Source: DATEDA01 sp963754305 (GTDB lineage Bacteria; Pseudomonadota; Gammaproteobacteria; Burkholderiales; SG8-39). Taken from it: 64,000 nt of DNA. Within the stretch, counting starts at the first letter, position 1; each line of letters starts with the position of its first letter. The stretch is taken from the NCBI GenBank assembly GCA_963754305.1, contig CAVWFR010000004.1, forward strand, positions 62,001 to 126,000, written 5' to 3'. Below the pieces are notes generated by a model. That model was given only the letters and a program-made list of their open reading frames with translations, made no database searches and was not told where the DNA came from. Positions 16,811-24,606 of the stretch are shown piece after piece. The position numbers and the translations under genes were made by a program.

Positions 16811-16892
16811 GCGCTAGAGAGAGAATCGCGCGGCCGCGATTCTCCGAGGTTCGGGGAACAGGAGGGGGGCGTGCCCCCTCGTGTCGTGAAGA
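16811..16892. repeat. extragenic palindromic repeat, copy B
   Basis: Hairpins GAGAATCGCG/CGCGATTCTC (16821–16830 with 16835–16844) and GAGGGGG/CCCCCTC, linked by TCGGGGA and followed by GTGAAGAC, as in copy A at 8601. The right end touches the stop codon of the twin-TM gene. Confidence 0.75.
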
Positions 16893-17087
16893 CTAAAGAC
16901 GTCCGGTGATGTAGCCGAGCTTGTAGCCGATGATCAGCACCAGGAAGAGACCGATCGAGAGCGCGACGCGAAGGGCGAGCATTTTCACCGTGTTCATCGA
17001 ACGGCCTTTGTCGCGGATCATGAAGAACAGCGCCGATCCGAGCGAGGCGAGGATCAGGCCGATCAGGATGAAGACAACGATGCGCAT
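16893..17087 (-). CDS. twin transmembrane protein (DUF2909 type)
   Basis: A 64-residue protein of two membrane helices: MRIVVFILIGLILASLGSAL and LALRVALSIGLFLVLIIGYK, with a short charged loop (IRDKGRSMNTVK). Such proteins are a fixed part of the oxidase assembly neighbourhood in betaproteobacteria, located opposite the SURF1 gene as here. Function unknown. The gene is transcribed toward ctaE. Confidence 0.85.
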   Translation of the reverse strand: MRIVVFILIGLILASLGSALFFMIRDKGRSMNTVKMLALRVALSIGLFLVLIIGYKLGYITGRL

Positions 17088-17156
17088 GGCAGGACCGCCG
17101 GAAGGCTTTTCCCAGTCTAGACGAGCGGGCGCGCGCCCGCCAACGGCAGAGCGCCG

Positions 17157-17873
17157 GTGAGCGCGGGGCGGCAGTTCCGGCCGGGCTTCGCCGTGAGTGC
17201 AGCGACGATCGCCTTCTGCGCGCTCACGGTGTCGCTCGGAATGTGGCAAACGCGCCGCGCGGCCGAGAAGGAGTCGCTGCAGGCGACCCTCGATGCGCAT
17301 GGCGCCGAGCCGCGGCTCGCGCTCTCCGCGATGCCGGTCGCACCCGAGGCGACGACGTCGCGGCGGGTCGCGGCGCGCGGCGAGTACGTGGCGCGCTACG
17401 CGATCCTTCTCGACAACAAAGTTCATCGGGGCCGCGTCGGCTACCAGGTGGTAGCGCCCCTTCGGATCGCCGGCGGCGACATGCACGTGCTCGTGAACCG
17501 CGGCTGGGTCCCGGCCGGGCGCACACGCGACGAGCTGCCGAAGGTCGTCACGCCCGCCGGGGCGCAGACCGTCGAGGGCGTGGCGGTCGTCCCGAGCACC
17601 CGGATCTACGAGCTCGCGCCCGATTCGCTGCGCACCACGGTCTGGCAGCATCTCGTGCTCGATCGCTACCGGGCGTGGTCCGGGCTCGAAATGCAGCCGG
17701 TGGTCATCCAGCAGACGAACGACGCCGGCGACGGCATCGTCCGCGAATGGGACCGGCCGGACTCCGGCGCCGACCGCCATCGAGGCTACGCGTTGCAATG
17801 GTTCGCGCTCGCCCTGCTCGCAATCGTTCTCTATGTGGTCCTCAACTTCAAGCGACGCCAAAGCGCTGCCTGA
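17157..17873 (+). CDS. SURF1 family cytochrome oxidase biogenesis protein
   Basis: A 238-residue protein with an N-terminal helix (AVSAATIAFCALTVSLGMWQ), the SURF1 core (GEYVARYAILLDNKVHRGRV, VLVNRGWVPAGR) and a C-terminal helix (HRGYALQWFALALLAIVLYV). SURF1 assists insertion of heme a into subunit I. The GTG at 17157 places the first helix near the N-terminus. It starts the second, assembly-factor half of the locus and overlaps the next gene by 41 bases. Confidence 0.9.
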   Translation: MSAGRQFRPGFAVSAATIAFCALTVSLGMWQTRRAAEKESLQATLDAHGAEPRLALSAMPVAPEATTSRRVAARGEYVARYAILLDNKVHRGRVGYQVVAPLRIAGGDMHVLVNRGWVPAGRTRDELPKVVTPAGAQTVEGVAVVPSTRIYELAPDSLRTTVWQHLVLDRYRAWSGLEMQPVVIQQTNDAGDGIVREWDRPDSGADRHRGYALQWFALALLAIVLYVVLNFKRRQSAA

Positions 17874-18441
17874 CCTCGCGCCGCGGCGCCGCGGACGCCT
17901 TGTCGTGCTCGCGATCCTCGCGGTGTGCGCGTTCCCGCTCGGTGCGGCGCTGGTCACCTATTTTTTCTTCCCGCCCGCGGGCCGCACGAATTACGGCGAG
18001 CTGGTCGAGCCGAAGCCGCTGCCGCCCGCCCGGCTCGAGCGCCTTGACGGCCGCGGCTTCGCGCTCGACGAGCTCAAGGGGAAATGGGTGCTGCTGCAGG
18101 CGGACGGGGCCGACTGCGCTCAGCCGTGCCAGGCAAAGCTCTTCAACATGCGCCAGTCGCGCCTTGCGCAGGGCGACAAGAATGCCGATCGCGTCGAGCG
18201 CGTCTGGCTCGTCGCCGGCGACGGCATGCCGCCGCCGGAGCTCGCGCGCCTGTACGAAGGCGCCGTCGTCGTGCGCGCGACGCCCGAAGTCCTCGCGGCG
18301 CTGCCCGGTCCGGACGTCCGCGAACATGTCTACCTCCTCGACCCGCGCGGCAACCTGATGCTTCGGTTCCCGAAGGACGCCGATCCGAAGCGGATGATCA
18401 AGGACTTGCAGCGGCTCCTCAAGTACTCGGGGATCGGCTGA
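17833..18441 (+). CDS. SCO-like membrane-anchored thioredoxin-fold protein
   Basis: A 202-residue protein with one membrane helix (LVVLAILAVCAFPLGAALVT) and a periplasmic thioredoxin-like domain in which CAQPC gives the Cx3C copper/thiol motif of SCO proteins, with a late Asp-rich strand HVYLLDPRGNLMLRF. Homologues sit between SURF1 and ctaA in betaproteobacteria and are usually called cytochrome oxidase assembly or hypothetical transmembrane proteins. A copper or thiol role for CuA is inferred. It overlaps the SURF1 gene. Confidence 0.75.
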   Translation: MWSSTSSDAKALPDLAPRRRGRLVVLAILAVCAFPLGAALVTYFFFPPAGRTNYGELVEPKPLPPARLERLDGRGFALDELKGKWVLLQADGADCAQPCQAKLFNMRQSRLAQGDKNADRVERVWLVAGDGMPPPELARLYEGAVVVRATPEVLAALPGPDVREHVYLLDPRGNLMLRFPKDADPKRMIKDLQRLLKYSGIG

Positions 18442-18464
18442 GGCACGCGCGGTTCCGCACCCGA

Positions 18465-19484
18465 ATGTACCGCCGCCGCATGTACCGCAGCCTGGTGCTC
18501 GCCACCGCCGCCCTGACGTTCGTCGTGGTGGTCGTCGGCGCGTACGTCCGGCTCTCCGACGCGGGGCTCGGCTGTCCAGACTGGCCCGGCTGCTACGGCG
18601 CGCTCACGCCGCACAACGCTCGCGATGAGATCGCCCAGGCGGTCGCGGGGCAGGGGGGTACCCACGGGCCGGTGTCCTTGACCAAAGCCTGGAAGGAAAT
18701 GGGACATCGCTATATCGCGGGGCTGCTCGGCGTAGCGATCGCCCTGGTCGCGGCGCTCGCGTGGGGGATGCGGGGCACGCTGGGTCAATCGCCCCTGCTC
18801 GCGACCGCGCTCGCTCTGCTCGTCATCGTGCAGGCGACGCTCGGCATGTGGACGGTGACGCTGCTCCTCAAGCCGGTCATCGTCACGCTCCATCTCCTGG
18901 GCGGGATGACGATTCTCGCGCTGCTCACTTGGCTTGCGCTCCGCCAGTTCGATCCCGCGCCGGCACCTCCCAAGTCCGCGATCGCCGCGCTCCGGCGCCC
19001 GGCGCGGCTCGCGCTCGTGCTCGTCGCGCTCCAGATCGCGGTGGGCGGCTGGGTCAGCTCGAACTACGCGGCGCTCGCCTGCGCGGATCTTCCGACCTGT
19101 CGCGGCGAGTGGGTGCCGGCGATGGACTTCGGCAACGCCTTTCACGTGCTGCGCGAGCTCGGCATGACCGCGGAGGGGCAGCTTCTCTCCAACGACGCGC
19201 TGACCGCGATCCACTTCATGCACCGCGTGGGCGGGGTGCTGGTGCTCGCCGCGATGCTCTATCTCGCCTGGCGGCTCGTCCGCACGCCGCCGTTCGCGCG
19301 GCTCGGCTGGCTCGCCGCGGTTGCGGTGTGCACCCAGTTCGCGCTCGGAATCCTGACCGTCCTGCTCTCGTTGCCGCTGCCGCTCGCTGCTGCGCACAAC
19401 GCGGGCGCCGCCGCGCTGGTCGTCGTGATCGTCGTGATAAACTTTCGCCTCCGCGCGCCCGCTCCAGCGTCGCTCTCCCGATGA
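18465..19484 (+). CDS. ctaA: heme A synthase (COX15/CtaA)
   Basis: A 339-residue, eight-helix membrane enzyme that oxidises the C8 methyl of heme O to give heme A. It has the start pattern YVRLSDAGLGCPDWPGCYG and the conserved His residues in GHRYIAGLLG, LHLLGGMTIL, HFMHRVGGVL and AAHNAGAA. Either ATG at 18465 or 18480 fits; the first was taken. The stop overlaps ctaB as ATGA. Confidence 0.94.
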   Translation: MYRRRMYRSLVLATAALTFVVVVVGAYVRLSDAGLGCPDWPGCYGALTPHNARDEIAQAVAGQGGTHGPVSLTKAWKEMGHRYIAGLLGVAIALVAALAWGMRGTLGQSPLLATALALLVIVQATLGMWTVTLLLKPVIVTLHLLGGMTILALLTWLALRQFDPAPAPPKSAIAALRRPARLALVLVALQIAVGGWVSSNYAALACADLPTCRGEWVPAMDFGNAFHVLRELGMTAEGQLLSNDALTAIHFMHRVGGVLVLAAMLYLAWRLVRTPPFARLGWLAAVAVCTQFALGILTVLLSLPLPLAAAHNAGAAALVVVIVVINFRLRAPAPASLSR

Positions 19485-20377
19485 CCGCCACCGCGCTGCA
19501 CGTCACGACTCACCGGTTGCGTCAGTTTCTCGAGCTGACGAAGCCGCGCGTCGTGTCGCTGATCGTCTTCTGCGCCGTGATCGGCATGTTTCTCGCCGTG
19601 CCCGCGGGCAGCTGGATCTCGATCGAGCTGCTGCTGGCGGCCACCGTCGGCATCGCGCTCGTGGCCGGTGCGGCGGCGGCGGTGAACTGCCTGGTCGAGC
19701 AGAAGATCGACTCGGTGATGGCGCGCACGCGCGCGCGGCCGCTCCCGCGCGGCGAGTTGTCGTCGCTGCAAACGCTCGTGTTCGCGGGTGTCGTCGGCGG
19801 CGCCGGCCTGTGGCTGCTGTACCACCTGGTCAACCCGCTCACGATGTGGCTTACGCTCGGGACGTTCGTGGGCTACGCGGTCATCTACACCGTCGTCCTC
19901 AAACCGCTCACGCCGCAGAACATCGTGATCGGCGGCGCCTCCGGCGCGATGCCGCCGGTGCTGGGCTGGACTGCGGTCACCGGCGAGGTGGCGCCGGAAG
20001 CGCTGCTGCTCTTCCTCATCATCTTCGCCTGGACCCCGCCGCACTTCTGGGCGCTCGCGCTTTACCGCGCCGAGGAATACGCGCGGGCCGGGCTGCCGAT
20101 GCTGCCCGTTACGCACGGGCGCAAGTTCACGCAGCTGCACGTGCTCCTCTACACGCTGATCCTTGCAGCCGCAAGCATGATGCCGTTCGCCTACGGGATG
20201 AGCGGCTGGCTCTATCTCGCGGCGGCCGTGGCGCTCGGGGGCGTCTTCATCGTTTACGCGGTGCGAATCTATGTGGACTACAGCGATGCTCTCGCACGGC
20301 GGACTTTCCGCTACTCGATCGTCTACCTCGCGGCGCTCTTCGCCGCGCTCCTTGTCGACCATTACCTCCCGCGCTAG
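19481..20377 (+). CDS. ctaB: heme O synthase (protoheme IX farnesyltransferase)
   Basis: A 298-residue UbiA-family prenyltransferase attaching a farnesyl group to heme b. It has LTKPRVVSLIVFCAVIGMFL, the Asp-rich site NCLVEQKIDSVMARTRARPL, and the second motif region FAWTPPHFWALALYRAEEYA. It partners with ctaA to supply heme A to subunit I. Start and stop both overlap neighbouring genes, indicating tight coupling. Confidence 0.95.
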   Translation: MTATALHVTTHRLRQFLELTKPRVVSLIVFCAVIGMFLAVPAGSWISIELLLAATVGIALVAGAAAAVNCLVEQKIDSVMARTRARPLPRGELSSLQTLVFAGVVGGAGLWLLYHLVNPLTMWLTLGTFVGYAVIYTVVLKPLTPQNIVIGGASGAMPPVLGWTAVTGEVAPEALLLFLIIFAWTPPHFWALALYRAEEYARAGLPMLPVTHGRKFTQLHVLLYTLILAAASMMPFAYGMSGWLYLAAAVALGGVFIVYAVRIYVDYSDALARRTFRYSIVYLAALFAALLVDHYLPR

Positions 20378-20951
20378 GGTCCTCGTCCTCTTCGCAGCGG
20401 CCCTCCTGGCGGCTTGCGATGCGGAGAAGCCCTCGTTCAAGAGCGTCGACGTTACCGGGGCGGATTTCGGCCGCGAGCTCAGCCTGACCGATCACACCGG
20501 GAAGCCGCGCACGCTCGCGGACTTCAAGGGCAAGGCGGTGGTGGTGTTCTTCGGCTTTACCCAGTGCCCGGATGTGTGCCCCACAACGCTCGCCGAGATG
20601 AAGACGGTGAAGGACAAGCTCGGCAAGGATGGCGAGCGGCTGCAGGTGCTGTTCGTCACCGTCGACCCCGAGCGCGATTCGCCCGCGCTGCTGGCGAAAT
20701 ACGTGCCGGCGTTCGACCCGAGCTTCATCGGCCTTTACGGCGATGCCGAAGCGACCGCGCGCACGGCGAAGGAGTTCAAGGTCTTCTACCAGAAGGAACC
20801 CGGCGCGAACCCGGGCCACTACACTGTGAACCACACCGCGGCGATGTATATCTACGACCCGTCGGGGCGGCTGCGGCTGTTCGCGAAGCACGCACAGGGG
20901 CCCGACGCGCTTGCGCACGACATCAAGCTGCTGCTCGATCAGACCGGCTGA
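20352..20951 (+). CDS. SCO1/SenC family copper chaperone (lipoprotein)
   Basis: A 199-residue SCO protein delivering copper to CuA of subunit II. CPDVCP gives the CxxxC site and the distal His is in VNHTAAMYIYDPSG. A lipoprotein signal ends LLAAC. No ATG or GTG lies at a sensible place; a TTG at 20352 gives LSTITSRARVLVLFAAALL followed by the lipobox and was chosen. That start lies 26 bases inside ctaB. Confidence 0.9.
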   Translation: MSTITSRARVLVLFAAALLAACDAEKPSFKSVDVTGADFGRELSLTDHTGKPRTLADFKGKAVVVFFGFTQCPDVCPTTLAEMKTVKDKLGKDGERLQVLFVTVDPERDSPALLAKYVPAFDPSFIGLYGDAEATARTAKEFKVFYQKEPGANPGHYTVNHTAAMYIYDPSGRLRLFAKHAQGPDALAHDIKLLLDQTG

Positions 20952-20958
20952 AGCCCGG

Positions 20959-20987
20959 AAAAAACAACGCCCGGCGGTGCCGGGCGT
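20959..20987 (-). terminator. Rho-independent terminator of rpoH
   Basis: On the minus strand a perfect ACGCCCGGC/GCCGGGCGT stem with a three-base loop is followed by TGTTTTTT. On the plus strand no T-tract follows the stem, so it mainly serves rpoH. Confidence 0.85.
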
Positions 20988-21013
20988 CGGTTGAAGCTGT
21001 CGTCGCGGGTCGA

Positions 21014-21871
21014 TCAGCCTGCGTCGGCGCCGATGAAGCCTCGCATCTTCTGCAGCGCTTTCGCCTCGATCTGGCGGATGCGCTCGGCCGATACCTTGAA
21101 CTCGGCGGCGAGATCATGCAGCGTCGCCGGGTCCTGCTCGCGCAGCCAGCGTGCTTCGATGATCCGGCGGCTGCGCGGGTCGAGCGTACCGAGCGCCGAA
21201 GTGAGCCCCGCGCTACGGAGACGCTCGGTCTGTGCCCTCTCGACCAGCCGGGAAGGCTCGTCGCGCGGATCCGCCAGGTAGGCGATCGGTGCGTAGGAAT
21301 CCTCGTCGTCGTCCACGCCGGGCTCGAGCGCCAGCTCCTGGCCCGCAAGGCGCATCTCCATTTCGGCGACTTCCTCCGGCTTCACGTTGAGCGTGTCGGC
21401 GATGTTATGCAGCTCCTCCTGCGTCAGGGGCCCGAGCCCGCGCTTCATGCTGCGGAGGTTGAAGAACAGTTTGCGCTGGGCCTTGGTGGTCGCGACCCGA
21501 ACCAGCCGCCAGTTGCGCAGGATGAACTCGTGCATCTCGGCCTTGATCCAATGGATGGCGAAGGACACCAGCCGGACGCCGCGCTCGGGGTCGAAGCGCT
21601 TGACCGCCTTCATGAGGCCGATGTTGCCCTCCTGGATGAGATCGGCGTGCGGCAGCCCATAACCGAGGTAGCCGCGGGCGATCGCGACCACAACCCGCAG
21701 GTGGGACAAGACCAGTTGCCGGGCTGCGTCGAGATCCTCCTCGTCGCGAAGCTTGCGGCCGAGCCGCAACTCCTCCTCCGGCGTGAGAAGCGGGAAACGG
21801 TTAACCGTCTGAACGTATTGGTCCAGGCTGCCGGCGGCCGACGGGACGGGCAGAGCAAAAGCATGGGTCAT
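21014..21871 (-). CDS. rpoH: heat-shock sigma factor RpoH (sigma-32)
   Basis: A 285-residue sigma factor. It carries the sigma-32-specific RpoH box QRKLFFNLR, region 2.4 (RLVSFAIHWIKAEMHEFIL) and region 4.2 (LAAEFKVSAERIRQIEAKAL). It directs transcription of chaperone and protease genes on heat stress. The ATG at 21871 has GGAGG eight bases upstream; an in-frame GTG at 21880 is poorly placed. In related bacteria ftsX–ftsE–ftsY lie just upstream, but here only an ftsE scrap remains. Confidence 0.95.
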   Translation of the reverse strand: MTHAFALPVPSAAGSLDQYVQTVNRFPLLTPEEELRLGRKLRDEEDLDAARQLVLSHLRVVVAIARGYLGYGLPHADLIQEGNIGLMKAVKRFDPERGVRLVSFAIHWIKAEMHEFILRNWRLVRVATTKAQRKLFFNLRSMKRGLGPLTQEELHNIADTLNVKPEEVAEMEMRLAGQELALEPGVDDDEDSYAPIAYLADPRDEPSRLVERAQTERLRSAGLTSALGTLDPRSRRIIEARWLREQDPATLHDLAAEFKVSAERIRQIEAKALQKMRGFIGADAG

Positions 21872-21892
21872 TGCTGGCACCTCCAGGAGCGA

Positions 21893-21922
21893 ATATTAGC
21901 AATCGTTTGGTTAGAGTGCCAA
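21893..21922 (-). promoter_or_regulatory. sigma-70-type promoter of rpoH
   Basis: On the minus strand TTGGCA (21922–21917) and TAATAT (21898–21893) are separated by 18 bases. The -10 box is about 22 bases from the ATG, so the leader is very short. Confidence 0.65.
21896..21922. promoter_or_regulatory. CIRCE element (HrcA operator) over the rpoH promoter
   Basis: TTAGCAATC – nine bases – GAGTGCCAA. The CIRCE consensus is TTAGCACTC-N9-GAGTGCTAA, so each half has one mismatch and the spacing is exact. It spans the -35 box and reaches into the -10 box, as expected for repression by HrcA. Confidence 0.8.
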
Positions 21923-22012
21923 ATATCCGAGCAGTTCACTCGGCTTTCCGGGGCATCTGCGAAGGCAGGCTCAAACTCGGCTACCGGTGCTGGATACCTA
22001 CTAAGTGCTTGC

Positions 22013-22237
22013 TCACTGACGGGACGCGCCCGCCCATCCCCGGGCGGTCACAAGGCCAAGCAGGCCGTCAGGTCGGCCAGCGGTGGCGGGAAGGAGCTTT
22101 GAGCGCGGTCGTCTTCCCGGGGGGCCGGAGTATCCAGAAAGGCGGAGCGACCCCCTCGACCCGCAAGCCGCCTCGCGCAGCGCCTCGAAGCCGTCCACGT
22201 AGCGCTTGCCGACGCGGTTGAAGCTGACGAGCGCCAC
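22013..22237 (-). pseudogene. ftsE: cell-division ATPase FtsE, scrambled 5' fragment
   Basis: Nine bases after ftsY a GTG starts VALVSFNRVGKRYVDGFEAL, which matches the first residues of FtsE. Beyond this the family pattern survives only across frame changes: RVEG in one frame, SGYSGP in another, then the Walker A end GKTTALK back in the first, then RPDGL. The frame ends at 22013. About two thirds of ftsE and all of ftsX, which normally follow before rpoH, are missing. The remaining bases 21923–22012 hold nothing recognisable. Confidence 0.75.
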
Positions 22238-22245
22238 GCCCGGGG

Positions 22246-23178
22246 CTAGTCCAGCAGCGCCCGCGCGAAATCGGCCGCGGCGAACGGACGCAGATCGTCG
22301 ATGCTCTCGCCGACGCCGATGAACACGAGCGGCACCGGGCGGCTGGCGGCGATCGCGGCGACGACGCCGCCCTTCGCCGTGCCGTCGAGCTTCGTCAGTA
22401 CCAGGCCGGTCAGTCCGAGCGCGGCATCGAACGCGTTCACCTGGCTGAGCGCGTTCTGGCCGGTGTTGGCGTCGAGCACGGCCCAGACGGCGTGCGGCGC
22501 CGTCGGGTCGGCTTTCGCGATCACCCGCTTGATCTTCTTCAGCTCCTCCATCAGGTGGAGCTGGGTCGGCAGGCGCCCGGCGGTATCCGCGATGACGACG
22601 TCGATCGAGCGCGCGCGCGCCGCCTGGATCGCATCGAAGATCACCGCTGCGGGATCGCCGCCTTGCTGCGCGATGACGGCAATCCCGTTCCGCTCGCCCC
22701 AGGCCGCGAGCTGCTCGCGCGCCGCCGCGCGAAAGGTGTCGCCCGCGGCGAGGAGCACCGAGAGGTTGCGTGCCTGCAGCCACTTCGCGAGCTTGCCGAT
22801 CGAGGTGGTCTTCCCCGCGCCGTTCACGCCAGCGATCATGATGACGAATGGCTTGTGCCCCGACGCGTCGAACGCACCTTCGAGCGGCGCGAGCAGCGCC
22901 GCGAGCTCGCTCGCGAGCGCGTTCTTCAGCGCCTCGGGCGTCTCGATGCCCTCCTTCCTCACGCGTACGCGGAGCCGGTCGAGCAGGGTCTTCGTCGCCT
23001 CGAGCCCGGCGTCGGCGGAGATGAGCGCGCTCTCGAGCGCCTCGAACAGCTGCTCGTCGACTTTCGTGCCGCCGAACAGGCCCGTGAGCTGCGAGCCGGT
23101 CTTCTTGAGACCGCGCTTCAGCCGGTCGAGCCAGGAGCCCGACGGCGGTTCTTCGGATTTCTTCCAGAGGTCGAACAC
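22246..23178 (-). CDS. ftsY: signal recognition particle receptor FtsY
   Basis: A 310-residue SRP-receptor GTPase that docks ribosomes making membrane proteins. The NG domain is complete: GVNGAGKTTSIGKLAKWL (P-loop), DTFRAAAREQL, DTAGRLPTQ and LTKLDGTAKGG, ending RPFAAADFARALLD. The N-terminal acidic A domain is nearly absent, as in many betaproteobacteria. A GTG at 23178 gives MFDLWKKSEEP-like start. It is divergent from the M16 peptidases. Confidence 0.94.
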   Translation of the reverse strand: MFDLWKKSEEPPSGSWLDRLKRGLKKTGSQLTGLFGGTKVDEQLFEALESALISADAGLEATKTLLDRLRVRVRKEGIETPEALKNALASELAALLAPLEGAFDASGHKPFVIMIAGVNGAGKTTSIGKLAKWLQARNLSVLLAAGDTFRAAAREQLAAWGERNGIAVIAQQGGDPAAVIFDAIQAARARSIDVVIADTAGRLPTQLHLMEELKKIKRVIAKADPTAPHAVWAVLDANTGQNALSQVNAFDAALGLTGLVLTKLDGTAKGGVVAAIAASRPVPLVFIGVGESIDDLRPFAAADFARALLD

Positions 23179-23239
23179 TGCGGGGAGGGAGGTAAGGAAC
23201 CGGCTAAGATAGCGCGCGATTCTAGCAAACGCACCTTCG

Positions 23240-24595
23240 ATGTCTCGTCGTCTGGTCCTCCTCGCGCTCGTCCTCGCCGCCGGTGCAGCGATTGCGAATC
23301 CCCTCGAGCGGACGCTCGCGAACGGCCTGCGGGTGATCGTCAAGGAGGACACCCGCGCCCCCACCGTCGCGCATCTCGTGTGGTATCGCGTCGGCAGCGT
23401 CGACGAGACGAACGGCGTCGCCGGCGTCGCGCACGTGCTCGAGCACATGATGTTCAAGGGCACGAAAGCACTCGCGACCGGCGACTTCTCGCGGCGGGTC
23501 GCCGCCGCAGGCGGGCGCGAGAACGCGTTCACCGGGCGGGACTACACGGTTTACTTCCAGCAGGTCGAGCGCTCGCGGCTCGCGCTCATGATGCAGCTCG
23601 AAGCCGACCGGATGGCGAATCTCGTGATCAGCCCGGACGAGTTCGCGCGCGAGATCAGGGTCGTCCAGGAAGAGCGGCGGCTGCGCACCGACGACCGCCC
23701 GCGCGCCCTCGTCTACGAGAGCCTCATGGCGGCGGTATTCAAGGTACATCCCTACCGGCGGCCGATCATCGGCTGGATGACGGATCTCGAATCGATGACC
23801 GCCGGCGATGTGCGCGAGTGGTATGCGCGCTGGTATGCACCCAACAACGCGTTCCTCGTCGTCGTGGGCGACGTCTCCGCGGCGGAGGTGTTCTCGCTCG
23901 CCGAAACGCACTACGGGGCCATCCCGACGCGCGCGATGGCGATCCGCAAGCCGCAGGACGAGCCGGCGCAGACCGGCGCGCGCCGGCTGGTCGTGAAAGC
24001 CCCCGCGGAGCTGCCCTATGTCCTGATGGCGTACCGGGCACCCGTGCTGCGCGACCTCGAGCAGGATCGAGAGCCGTTCGCACTCGCCGTCCTCGGCGCG
24101 GTGCTCGACGGCAGCGAATCCGCGCGTCTGAAGCGTCGTCTCGTCCGCGAGCGGCGGATCGCGAACGAGGTGGGTGCGAGCTACGATGCGTACGCGCGCG
24201 GTCCCGGCGTGCTGTTGCTCGACGGCGCTCCCGCCGCCGGCCGGACGGTCGCCGAGCTCGAAGCGGCGCTGCGCGCCGAGGTGGCGGCCATCGCCGCCGA
24301 CGGGGTTACCCCGGCGGAGCTCGAGCGGGCGAAGATCCAGTTCGTAGCGAACCAGATCTACAAGCGGGACTCGATCTTCGCGCAGGCGCTGGAGCTCGGG
24401 ATGCTTGAATCGGCCGGCCTCTCCTTCCGCGACGCCGACCGCATCCTCGAGCGCGTCCGCGCGGTGACCGCGGACGAGGTGCGCGACGCCGCGCGGCGAC
24501 ACCTGATCGACGACCGACTCACCATCGCGACCCTGGACCCGCAGCCGATGACCGCCGCGCGGCCGCCCCCGAGTCCCGGTGCCACGAGGCATTGA
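23240..24595 (+). CDS. M16 family zinc peptidase, active subunit
   Basis: A 451-residue pitrilysin-type peptidase with a signal-like N-terminus (LVLLALVLAAGAAIA). The inverted zinc motif HxxEH is HVLEHMMFKG, with the downstream Glu expected in the ERRLRTDDRP region. It is probably periplasmic and acts with the next gene as an active/inactive pair, as is usual for tandem M16 genes. It is divergent from ftsY. Confidence 0.9.
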   Translation: MSRRLVLLALVLAAGAAIANPLERTLANGLRVIVKEDTRAPTVAHLVWYRVGSVDETNGVAGVAHVLEHMMFKGTKALATGDFSRRVAAAGGRENAFTGRDYTVYFQQVERSRLALMMQLEADRMANLVISPDEFAREIRVVQEERRLRTDDRPRALVYESLMAAVFKVHPYRRPIIGWMTDLESMTAGDVREWYARWYAPNNAFLVVVGDVSAAEVFSLAETHYGAIPTRAMAIRKPQDEPAQTGARRLVVKAPAELPYVLMAYRAPVLRDLEQDREPFALAVLGAVLDGSESARLKRRLVRERRIANEVGASYDAYARGPGVLLLDGAPAAGRTVAELEAALRAEVAAIAADGVTPAELERAKIQFVANQIYKRDSIFAQALELGMLESAGLSFRDADRILERVRAVTADEVRDAARRHLIDDRLTIATLDPQPMTAARPPPSPGATRH

Positions 24596-24606
24596 GGCCG
24601 GCATCG

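Noticed and set aside
16893..17957. Long minus-strand frame opposite SURF1
   Set aside because: Only the last 64 codons encode a recognisable twin-TM protein; the rest mirrors SURF1 codon bias.
21923..22012. Remains of ftsX
   Set aside because: No membrane-segment-like or FtsX-like peptide could be read in any frame between the ftsE scrap and the rpoH promoter.
24592..24606. TTG start for the second M16 gene overlapping the first
   Set aside because: The ATG at 24607 directly precedes the signal peptide.
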